From positions 1 through 8,398 of the forward strand of contig JAEWZX010000036.1 of NCBI GenBank assembly GCA_023394965.1: a DNA stretch of 8,398 nt. The letters run 5' to 3'. The translations under genes were made by a program, and so were the position numbers. This stretch comes from Pseudomonadota bacterium (GTDB lineage Bacteria > Pseudomonadota > Alphaproteobacteria > Sphingomonadales > Sphingomonadaceae). Below are positions 1 to 7,070 of this stretch, piece after piece (position 1 is the first letter of the stretch; each line of letters opens with the position of its first letter). The notes below the pieces were generated by a model. That model was not told where the DNA came from, made no database searches, and worked only from the letters and a program-made list of their open reading frames with translations.

Positions 1-2870
1 CGCTTGCCGGCGTCTCGGTATCTCAGGAAGGCCGCAGCACCACCGCGGTGACCAATTCTCAAGGTTATTGGCAGTTAACCACCGAAGGCGATCACCCGGT
101 GCTGCTCTTCCGCCATCCTGACTATGCTGAGGAAAGAACCGAAGCGGGCACCCAAACCACATTGAACACGCAACTCACCCGACGTATACGCGTTTCGGAA
201 ATCGAAGAGGTGGTGGTGAATGCTGGCTATTATAAAGTAAAGGACCGCGAGCGCACCGGCAGTATTGCCCGGGTAACTGCTAAAGATATTGAAAATCAAC
301 CGGTGACCAATGTACTCTCAGCAGTACAGGGACGTATGGCGGGGGTGAGTATTACCGAAAACAGCGGCACTGCAGGGGGTGGCTTTGATATTCAGATCCG
401 CGGAAAAAACAGCCTCAGACCAGACGGCAACTCACCTCTGATTATCATCGACGGCGTACCTGCAAATACGGTCTCAAATTCTTTTTCTGTGATATCTTCT
501 GGAGTACTTTCTAAGGGGGATGTAAGCCCTTTAAATTCCCTAAATCCTAGTGATATTGAAAGTTTTGAAGTTTTAAAAGATGCTGATGCCACCGCTATTT
601 ATGGTTCAAGAGGTGCCAACGGCGTGATCCTAATTACAACCAAGCATGGTTCTGCAAATAGAACGAATTTGCAGCTTTCTCTTAGCACCAATATTTCTAA
701 GGCCAACAGATTTCTTAAACTGGCCAATACTCAAGAGTATCTTCAAATGCGAAAAGATGCATACAAACTGGACGGCATTGCCAATTACCCGAATACAGCT
801 TATGATGTGAATGGCACTTGGAACCAGGAGCGTGAAACCGATTGGTATCGTAGATTTATAGGAAAAGAGTTTACGGGAACACAACAGCATCTTGCGTGGT
901 CTGGGGGCGTCAACAATATCCGATGGTATTTGAGCCTGAATCATCTGGAACAAGAATCTTCTTTTGGACATGGCTTCGGATATCGCCGTAAGGGATTCGA
1001 TTTCAGTTCAACCATTTCTACCCCCGATAAGCGATTGAAGATTAGTCCGACATTTCAGTATTCGATTCAAAGCAATAAGCTGGCTGACACAGATCTTACC
1101 CGCCAGATATTTTTAGCACCCAATGCTCCAGAAATCTATACTCCGGATGGTGCACTGAACTGGCAGAACAATACTTTTGATAATCCGTATGCGAAACTGG
1201 TGAATACCTACAATACCGATATCAACATGCTTTCGATGGGAATGCAGACTGAGTATGATTTGGGACGAAACTTTGCCCTAAAACTCAACGCAGGATACAC
1301 TTCCACAATACAGTCTGAAATAAAGCTAAACCCCTCTTCTGCTTATAATCCCAGCCAGGGCATTAGCAGTGCGGTCAGTTCAAATTACACTGGAAATGCA
1401 GTGCGAAAAAGCTGGATAGCAGAACCACAGTTACACTGGAACGGAGCATGGAACCGCCACCAAATAACCGCTCTTTTGGGAGGCACATGGGAAAACCGAC
1501 AAGATGATTTGTTTAGAGTTCTGGCTTCCGACTTTTCTTCTAACGCCCTGATTGAAAATGTATCTTCTGCCAAAATACAGAAAGTGCTAGAAGATACGGA
1601 TCGCGAGTACCGCTATATGGCTTTTTTCGCACGGATGAATTACAGCTACGCCGGCCGTTACATCTGGAACCTCACGGCTCGTAGGGATGGATCAAGCCGT
1701 TTCGGACCCAATAAAAGGTTTGCTACCTTCGGCGCTGTAGGGGCGGCCTGGCTTTTTTCGAAAGAGCCGTTTCTAGAAAATGTGTCATGGCTCAGCTTTG
1801 GCAAACTTAGGATGAGTGCAGGTACAGCGGGTAGCGACCTGATCGGGGATTATCAGTTTTTGGACACTTATACCAGTTCATCCAGCAATTATGCCGGCAT
1901 CATTGGCCTGTACCCCTCTCGCCTCTACAATCCCAATTTCAGCTGGGAAAAAACCACCAAACTGGAGGGGGCTATTGAAGCAGGATTTTTTCAAAACAAA
2001 GTTAACCTTACCATTGCCCATTACAAGCATCGTTCCTCCAATCAGCTAACGGGTATCCCACTGCCTGCAACCACCGGATTTTTGACAGTACAGTCGAACT
2101 TTCCTGCAACTATAGAAAACACAGGAACCGAAGTTGAATTTCAGATTACCCCCATCCGCAATCCTGATATTAATTGGACATTTTACGGCAATTTCACTAA
2201 ACCCGAAAGCAAGCTTTTAGAATTTGACAATATAGAATCCTCCGCTTACGCCTACACTTATGAGGTAGGGGCATCCATGAATGTTAAGAAGGTATATGAA
2301 CTTAAAGGTGTAAACCCTGAAACCGGTATCTATGAATTCACTGATTTTAATCAGGACGGCAAAATCGACATTCAGGACAGAAGGAAAGTAGTTGATTTCG
2401 GAATACAGTATCAGGCAGGGTTTGGCAGCGATTTCCGTTTTAAAAATTTCAATACCGGCTTTTTCCTGCAATTTGTAAAACAGAGACAATACTTGCCTGA
2501 CTATAACCTTCCGGTGTTAGGCGGTATGAGGAATGTACCAAGCTATATGCTGGATTACTGGACGCCCGACAATAAAGATGCTGTCTACATGCGTCCCACT
2601 ACCGGCACCAACAGTGCTGCAATGAGAGCATACTCCCAGTACCAAAGCAGTGACCGCGTGATTGCTGATGCTTCCTACCTGAGGCTAAGCCATCTGCATA
2701 TTGGCTACAAAATTTCTTTTACAACGAAACTTATACAAGAGCTTCAACTGCATTTGCAAGCGAAAAACCTATTAACTATCACCCGATATCCAGGACTTGA
2801 TCCCGAAGTTCAGGGCCTTTATATGCCTACTGTTACTACTTATTCATTAACTGCAACATTTAAATTCTAA
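1..2870 (+). CDS. SusC/RagA-family TonB-linked outer membrane transporter (5' end off the window)
   Basis: This is the outer-membrane channel of a SusCD-type importer, driven by TonB. The frame is open from base 3 to the left edge, so the GTG at 48 is an internal codon, not the start. Bases 3 to about 200 encode most of a carboxypeptidase-regulatory-like domain (LAGVSVSQEG, then NSQGYWQL), typical of the SusC N-terminus. A TonB-box-like segment (EEVVVNAGYY) follows at about 207-230. The plug covers about 255-650 and contains the hallmark DADATAIYGSRGANGVI from 579. The rest is a long beta-barrel ending in phenylalanine (TATFKF), as expected for BAM recognition. An EF-hand-like loop (DFNQDGKIDIQD) lies at 2343-2378, a common SusC feature. 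About 955 codons are visible; only the signal peptide and first domain strands seem missing. SusD starts 3 bases downstream. The substrate is inferred to be peptide because of the peptidase gene in the same operon. Family assignment is very secure; substrate is not. Confidence 0.96.
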   Translation, partial: LAGVSVSQEGRSTTAVTNSQGYWQLTTEGDHPVLLFRHPDYAEERTEAGTQTTLNTQLTRRIRVSEIEEVVVNAGYYKVKDRERTGSIARVTAKDIENQPVTNVLSAVQGRMAGVSITENSGTAGGGFDIQIRGKNSLRPDGNSPLIIIDGVPANTVSNSFSVISSGVLSKGDVSPLNSLNPSDIESFEVLKDADATAIYGSRGANGVILITTKHGSANRTNLQLSLSTNISKANRFLKLANTQEYLQMRKDAYKLDGIANYPNTAYDVNGTWNQERETDWYRRFIGKEFTGTQQHLAWSGGVNNIRWYLSLNHLEQESSFGHGFGYRRKGFDFSSTISTPDKRLKISPTFQYSIQSNKLADTDLTRQIFLAPNAPEIYTPDGALNWQNNTFDNPYAKLVNTYNTDINMLSMGMQTEYDLGRNFALKLNAGYTSTIQSEIKLNPSSAYNPSQGISSAVSSNYTGNAVRKSWIAEPQLHWNGAWNRHQITALLGGTWENRQDDLFRVLASDFSSNALIENVSSAKIQKVLEDTDREYRYMAFFARMNYSYAGRYIWNLTARRDGSSRFGPNKRFATFGAVGAAWLFSKEPFLENVSWLSFGKLRMSAGTAGSDLIGDYQFLDTYTSSSSNYAGIIGLYPSRLYNPNFSWEKTTKLEGAIEAGFFQNKVNLTIAHYKHRSSNQLTGIPLPATTGFLTVQSNFPATIENTGTEVEFQITPIRNPDINWTFYGNFTKPESKLLEFDNIESSAYAYTYEVGASMNVKKVYELKGVNPETGIYEFTDFNQDGKIDIQDRRKVVDFGIQYQAGFGSDFRFKNFNTGFFLQFVKQRQYLPDYNLPVLGGMRNVPSYMLDYWTPDNKDAVYMRPTTGTNSAAMRAYSQYQSSDRVIADASYLRLSHLHIGYKISFTTKLIQELQLHLQAKNLLTITRYPGLDPEVQGLYMPTVTTYSLTATFKF

Positions 2871-2873
2871 TCT

Positions 2874-4277
2874 ATGAAAACATTTATTGATGTGAGGCTG
2901 CGACCATTATTCATAAACCTCCTTTTCATTTTGCTTATTTTCAATATTTTCTCTTGTGGAGATTTTCTGGAACTTGATGAGCCCACCAACCAAATTTCAG
3001 GTAATATTGTCTTTCAGGACAAAGCAATGGCTTTGGCAGCATTGTCTGATGTGTATGCTAACCTAAGAACCAACACCCTGCTGAATGGGAGTCTAAATGG
3101 TGCCGGTACCCTGTTGGGATGCTACACCGATGAGCTAAAGTCCGTTTCTACTCAATCACCTGATTTCAAAACATTTTATGACCTCGGAGTGGTGCCTACC
3201 ACTCCTGTCATAGACCAGATGTGGGTGAATGCATATAAACAAATATATGCAGCCAACAGCATCATTGAAGGCCTTAGTAATAGCAATTCCCCTATCGATG
3301 AGGCTACACGCAACCAATTGACGGGAGAAGCTCTGACCATCCGGGGAATTCTTCATCTTTATCTAACCAGTATGTATGACGACATTCCTTATATCACCGG
3401 CACCTCCTATGAGCTCAATATGAAAGCAGTAAAGCTGCCAGTTCATGAAGTGCATAAAAAAATACAAACCGATTTGGAAACCGCTGAAGTTCTATTATCC
3501 ATCGATTATCCGACACAAGGCAGAACCCGCTTCAACCGCTCCGGAGTCCAGGTGCTTTTAGCAAGGCTGCATCTCTACCAAAAAAACTGGACCCAAGCGA
3601 AGCATTATGCAGAAGCAGTCCTTCAAAATTCTGGGTATCAGCTTGAATCTGATCTCAGCAAAGTTTTCCTAAAGGACAGTAGAAGTACAATATGGCAGTT
3701 TGCAGCGCCAGATACAGGGTTTAATACCTTGGAGGGACAATATTATATTTTCACAGCCTTGCCTCCCAACAATGTAGTTCTGAGTGATGTCCTCATGAAT
3801 TCTTTTGAATCCGGAGACCTGCGAAAAACCAATTGGACGAAAACCCTGACGAATCCCACTATGACTTATTCGCATCCTTTCAAATATAAGCAACATACTA
3901 AAACAGCGGTTTCTACGGAACAATCTGTAGTGCTGAGAATAGAAGAAGCTTATTTTATACTGGCTGAAAGCAATAACGAAATAGGTAATATGACGAATGC
4001 CGCATATTATCTTAACATACTTAGAAACCGCGCAGGATTAGCTGCAGTTTCAACGCTGACGCAAAGTCAATTCCGATTAGCATTAGAGGAGGAGAAAAGA
4101 CATGAATTTTTTACCGAGTTCGGACATCGATTCTTCGATTTGAAACGCTGGGGAAGATTAGATCACGTAATGCAAAACACCAAACCATCATGGCAACCTT
4201 TCAGAAAAACGCTACCTATACCTGAGAGAGAACTATTAGCTAATCCATTCTTAAAACCTCAAAATTATGGTTATTAG
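2874..4277 (+). CDS. SusD/RagB-family substrate-binding outer membrane lipoprotein
   Basis: This is the surface lipoprotein that caps the SusC channel and helps capture its ligand. The N-terminus is a lipoprotein signal: a basic start, a hydrophobic run at about residues 12-26, and the lipobox IFSC with the lipidated cysteine at 28, followed by GDFLELDEP, a typical SusD opening. The N-terminal SusD-like domain covers about residues 30-230 with TPR-like helices. The RagB/SusD C-terminal domain covers the last 200 or so and holds the family hallmark EEEKRHEFFTEFGHRFFDLK at 405-424 and a terminal LPIPERELLANP...NYGY. At 467 residues it is slightly shorter than many relatives but complete. The ATG follows the SusC stop by 3 bases, and the 3' end overlaps the peptidase start by 11 bases, so all three are probably cotranscribed. 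There is no obvious Shine-Dalgarno sequence, as is usual in Bacteroidota. The ligand cannot be read from sequence; peptide is inferred from the neighbour. Confidence 0.97.
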   Translation: MKTFIDVRLRPLFINLLFILLIFNIFSCGDFLELDEPTNQISGNIVFQDKAMALAALSDVYANLRTNTLLNGSLNGAGTLLGCYTDELKSVSTQSPDFKTFYDLGVVPTTPVIDQMWVNAYKQIYAANSIIEGLSNSNSPIDEATRNQLTGEALTIRGILHLYLTSMYDDIPYITGTSYELNMKAVKLPVHEVHKKIQTDLETAEVLLSIDYPTQGRTRFNRSGVQVLLARLHLYQKNWTQAKHYAEAVLQNSGYQLESDLSKVFLKDSRSTIWQFAAPDTGFNTLEGQYYIFTALPPNNVVLSDVLMNSFESGDLRKTNWTKTLTNPTMTYSHPFKYKQHTKTAVSTEQSVVLRIEEAYFILAESNNEIGNMTNAAYYLNILRNRAGLAAVSTLTQSQFRLALEEEKRHEFFTEFGHRFFDLKRWGRLDHVMQNTKPSWQPFRKTLPIPERELLANPFLKPQNYGY

Positions 4278-6723
4278 AAGAACGCTTGGACTATTTTTAT
4301 TTTTTCTCATCACAGCTCAGATACATGCGCAAAATATCCAAAATACAGATTCCGGAAAGGGGTGGTATAAAATTTATAATCAGAAACTGAGTAGTGACGG
4401 ATTATGGTCTTACTATCTCAAACGCTATGATAATGATTCAACGGAAGGAGTTCTGATTAATACAAAGACAAAAAAGACTTTCACTCTTGATCATGTAGGG
4501 CCTGTACTGCTGAACAAACACTTTTTTCTCGCTCAGCAAAAAGGTGGAAATGCAGTTTATATTACTCTGAATACCGCCAGACAGAAGTCTATTCCCACCG
4601 TACGAAATTTCTACGGTGGTGAAGGGAATACTGCACTTGTTGTTACTACCTCCGGAGAGTGGTTCATTATGGATAAGAACGGAAGAATGACTAAGAAAGG
4701 TGCTGGGATTTCACAATCGGTACTTTATGATCAGGACAGATTGGTATTACTTTACTCAAATGAAGGGACCATACTGTATGACCTAAAAGTTCAGACCATC
4801 ATTATGAGAACCATTTTTACGGCGGAAAACATTTTAGCGCAAGATCATGATGCCATATCGAAAATATCCAGATTCTTAATACAAAGAGAAAATAATTTAT
4901 TGGTTTATACCTATTCCTGGCGTTCGGATGAATCGTCCATTATCTCTGTACCCAGTCTGTCTTCTGAATATCGGGATTACTCTTTCGCGGGTCCTGGGAA
5001 ACTGGTGGCAACCAAGCCTACAACGCAGCAGAAAGAAACATCTGTTGAAGTATGGCATCATGACGATGCGGTATTAAAACCTTATTCAGATCGAAAAAGA
5101 GCTGTAGGTTATGATGCTGTGATCATTGATTATCACCTTGGCGTAGCACATACCTATCCTCATTCAGATGCTATTGTACATAAATATCTTGTATTTGGGG
5201 ACCGATATTTACTGGAGGTAGATGACGAGGCTAATGATCATTTTACGACAGAGTTTGTAATCCCTAAAATAGCACTCAAGAAGCTTGGAGACAATGCAGA
5301 GGAATTTACTGTCCCTGCTACCCGATTTTATGCAATAGCAGACGATTCGCAATCGTTATTTTATTTTACCGAAAACCATTGGTATCTTTATGATGCAATA
5401 AAAAAAGATACCATCAATATCACAGCCACTATTCCTGATGATTTTCGTATGAACGGTAGGAACGGCGCCAGTCTCGTGAACCCCGTGAGTCATATTTATT
5501 TTTCAGAGGATTTTTCAGCAGTGTATCTTACCGGAAGGGAAAACATATGGAAAATGAACGTAAAAACAAAAGCCATAAGCAACCTGACCAAAAACCATCA
5601 ACCTGACTTTTCTTATAGCATCATTGCGCAGGGTTCCGGACGAGCAAAAAAGTTGCAGTGGAGCGACACGAGAGTTGTTGACGAGAACTGCCTGTTGCTT
5701 CGCGGAAATTCGAGTGATGGCTTATCAGAAGCCTTATTTCTTTTTAATGGAAAAAAAATGAAAACCATAAAGCCTCCCAACCATCACCATTTTGACCAAT
5801 TTGTCAAAAATAAAGATTTTATCAGTTTCACGAGAGAAAGTTTTAACGAACCTTGGCAACTCACTATTTATGACAAAGTAAATGCTTCAGAAGAAACAAT
5901 TCCTTATTCACGACCAAAGACCGATCTTTCTACCGCTGAATTATTACGCTGGGTTAACAATGAAAAAAACCAGGAATTCCTCGCAATAGTACTGCCCCCT
6001 AATTATGATCCCTCTATCTCCTACCCTTCTATCGTCCGCGTATATGAAAATGAGGCGCGTTCTCTCAAATACTTTGAATACCCCACTTTCTATAATCAGG
6101 CAGGATTTAATGCGTCCCTATATGCATCGAAAGGGTATATCATATTATATCCCAACATTCGCTACCGTACCAACGAAGTGGGCCAATCTGCTCTTTCATC
6201 AGTAATGTCGGCAATTGATGTGGCAGCTTCCCGTTACAGTATTGATCGCAGCAGGCTCGGGATTATCGGGCATTCGTTCGGAGGTTTTGAAACCAATTAC
6301 ATTATCAGTCAAACCTCGGCTTTCAAAGCTGCCATTTCTGGTGCCTCTGTTTCGAATATTTTCAGCTCTTATTTCAGATTTAGTCCGAAATATCTGCGAC
6401 CGGATATCTGGAGATACACTGACCAAAGCATGAGGTTTGCGGGGGACTTTTATCAACTGAAGGAAGAGTATATGAAAAATAATCCCATTTATTTTGCCGA
6501 TCAGATTACAACCCCTGTTCTTATATGGTCAGGAGCGGAAGATGAGCATGTAGAGTGGAAGCAAAGCGTTTCTCTTTTTATAGCATTAAAAAGCTTGAGA
6601 AAAGAGGCTAAACTGATGTTGTTCCGGGGAGAGACTCATACATTAGAAATCCGGGATCAGCAACGCAAAGCCACAGAAGCGTTTTTAAAGTGGTTTAATA
6701 CATTCCTTAAACCTCAAGTTTAA
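4267..6723 (+). CDS. Exported S9-family (prolyl-oligopeptidase-like) serine peptidase
   Basis: This is probably a periplasmic peptidase acting on peptides brought in by the SusCD pair. Residues 1-21 form a Sec signal peptide (basic MVIRR, hydrophobic core, likely cleavage in IHA|Q). About residues 30-540 are low-similarity beta-strand repeats, consistent with the S9 beta-propeller. The alpha/beta-hydrolase domain covers about 560-818. The nucleophile is Ser670 in GHSFGG, the acid is Asp759 in SGAEDEHVEW (aligned to the DPP4 Asp in TADDNV), and the base is His791 in RGETHTLE. Tyr593 in YPSIVRVYEN sits where DPP4 has its oxyanion Tyr, although the usual GGP after it is absent. I do not see the DPP4 double-glutamate motif, so it is unlikely to be a classical dipeptidyl peptidase IV. 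GHSFGG recalls a Bacteroidota S9 group and the S9D type more than GWSYGG enzymes. The start overlaps the SusD stop by 11 bases, suggesting coupled translation. Superfamily is secure; cleavage specificity is unknown. Confidence 0.93.
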   Translation: MVIRRTLGLFLFFLITAQIHAQNIQNTDSGKGWYKIYNQKLSSDGLWSYYLKRYDNDSTEGVLINTKTKKTFTLDHVGPVLLNKHFFLAQQKGGNAVYITLNTARQKSIPTVRNFYGGEGNTALVVTTSGEWFIMDKNGRMTKKGAGISQSVLYDQDRLVLLYSNEGTILYDLKVQTIIMRTIFTAENILAQDHDAISKISRFLIQRENNLLVYTYSWRSDESSIISVPSLSSEYRDYSFAGPGKLVATKPTTQQKETSVEVWHHDDAVLKPYSDRKRAVGYDAVIIDYHLGVAHTYPHSDAIVHKYLVFGDRYLLEVDDEANDHFTTEFVIPKIALKKLGDNAEEFTVPATRFYAIADDSQSLFYFTENHWYLYDAIKKDTINITATIPDDFRMNGRNGASLVNPVSHIYFSEDFSAVYLTGRENIWKMNVKTKAISNLTKNHQPDFSYSIIAQGSGRAKKLQWSDTRVVDENCLLLRGNSSDGLSEALFLFNGKKMKTIKPPNHHHFDQFVKNKDFISFTRESFNEPWQLTIYDKVNASEETIPYSRPKTDLSTAELLRWVNNEKNQEFLAIVLPPNYDPSISYPSIVRVYENEARSLKYFEYPTFYNQAGFNASLYASKGYIILYPNIRYRTNEVGQSALSSVMSAIDVAASRYSIDRSRLGIIGHSFGGFETNYIISQTSAFKAAISGASVSNIFSSYFRFSPKYLRPDIWRYTDQSMRFAGDFYQLKEEYMKNNPIYFADQITTPVLIWSGAEDEHVEWKQSVSLFIALKSLRKEAKLMLFRGETHTLEIRDQQRKATEAFLKWFNTFLKPQV

Positions 6724-6749
6724 ATTGCGATTACATACGCAATAATATA

Positions 6750-6777
6750 AAGCAGCTGCCTCTTCGGGCAGCTACTT
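6750..6777. terminator. Probable bidirectional terminator hairpin between convergent genes
   Basis: AGCTGCC at 6754-6760 pairs perfectly with GGCAGCT at 6767-6773 around a 6-base loop TCTTCG. One more T-G wobble pair is possible inside. Beyond a C/A mismatch, three outer pairs (AAG at 6750-6752 with CTT at 6775-6777) extend the stem. It lies 26 bases after the peptidase stop and 9 bases after the small-protein stop on the other strand, where a terminator shared by convergent genes is expected. The T tracts are weak on both sides (ACTTCTT on +, GCTTTATATT on -), so termination efficiency is uncertain. Apart from this hairpin the 63-base gap shows nothing else. Confidence 0.75.
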
Positions 6778-6786
6778 CTTCAGGAT

Positions 6787-7047
6787 TTAAGGCCTGTACA
6801 ACTCGTTCGGGCAGCTGGTGCCCACTAATTCCCATAACTTTGTGCCGTTGGCATCTTCACATTTGAAAGGCGTTTCCACAGTGGAACACTCAACAAACAT
6901 ATTCACACACACCGGATTCTGCGGATCAGACAGGTCGATTGCATGACCGTCAACAATGGAACTTTCCGTGCTTTTGAAGCTCTGGGTAAGCATGGCAGCT
7001 GCGCCACCAATAAGCATCACTGCCAGCGATGAAAAAATCTTTTTCAT
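6787..7047 (-). CDS. Small exported four-cysteine protein, DUF6520-like
   Basis: An 86-residue protein of unknown function. Residues 1-20 (MKKIFSSLAVMLIGGAAAML) are a signal-peptide-like leader without an obvious strong cleavage site. The rest is a short polar domain with four cysteines at 47, 54, 63 and 79, in segments PVCVN, VECST, FKCED and TSCPN, ending in ELYRP. This layout (a spaced Cys set, then GTKLWEL and C..ELY.P at the end) matches my memory of the DUF6520 family of Bacteroidota, which also resembles NVEALA-type small proteins. It starts 23 bases after the MauE-like gene on the same strand, so it is probably cotranscribed from a promoter off the right edge. The leader before the ATG is A/T-rich with no Shine-Dalgarno sequence. 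With four cysteines and an export signal it could form two disulfides in the periplasm. It might instead be a precursor of a processed peptide; nothing in the window shows a maturation enzyme of the usual kinds. Confidence 0.85.
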   Translation of the reverse strand: MKKIFSSLAVMLIGGAAAMLTQSFKSTESSIVDGHAIDLSDPQNPVCVNMFVECSTVETPFKCEDANGTKLWELVGTSCPNELYRP

Positions 7048-7070
7048 GTTGTTACAATTTAAATTAATGC

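Noticed and set aside
48..50. GTG as the start codon of the SusC gene
   Set aside because: The frame is open to the left edge, and the upstream residues LAGVSVSQEG belong to the carboxypeptidase-regulatory-like domain, so this codon is internal.
75..971. Minus-strand reading frames opposite the SusC plug and early barrel
   Set aside because: The plus strand encodes conserved SusC motifs throughout, and the antisense products resemble nothing.
2840..2880. Internal promoter or attenuator between the SusC and SusD genes
   Set aside because: The gap is 3 bases, and I see no hairpin or TTG/TANNTTTG promoter pair there that stands out from the A/T-rich coding sequence.
6005..6456. Several short reading frames on both strands within the peptidase catalytic domain
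   Set aside because: They overlap the region encoding the conserved S9 core and have no family features of their own; they are other-frame shadows.
6721..6790. Possible small RNA or regulatory element in the convergent gap
   Set aside because: Only 63 bases are available and a single hairpin explains the visible structure; no promoter-like element was seen.
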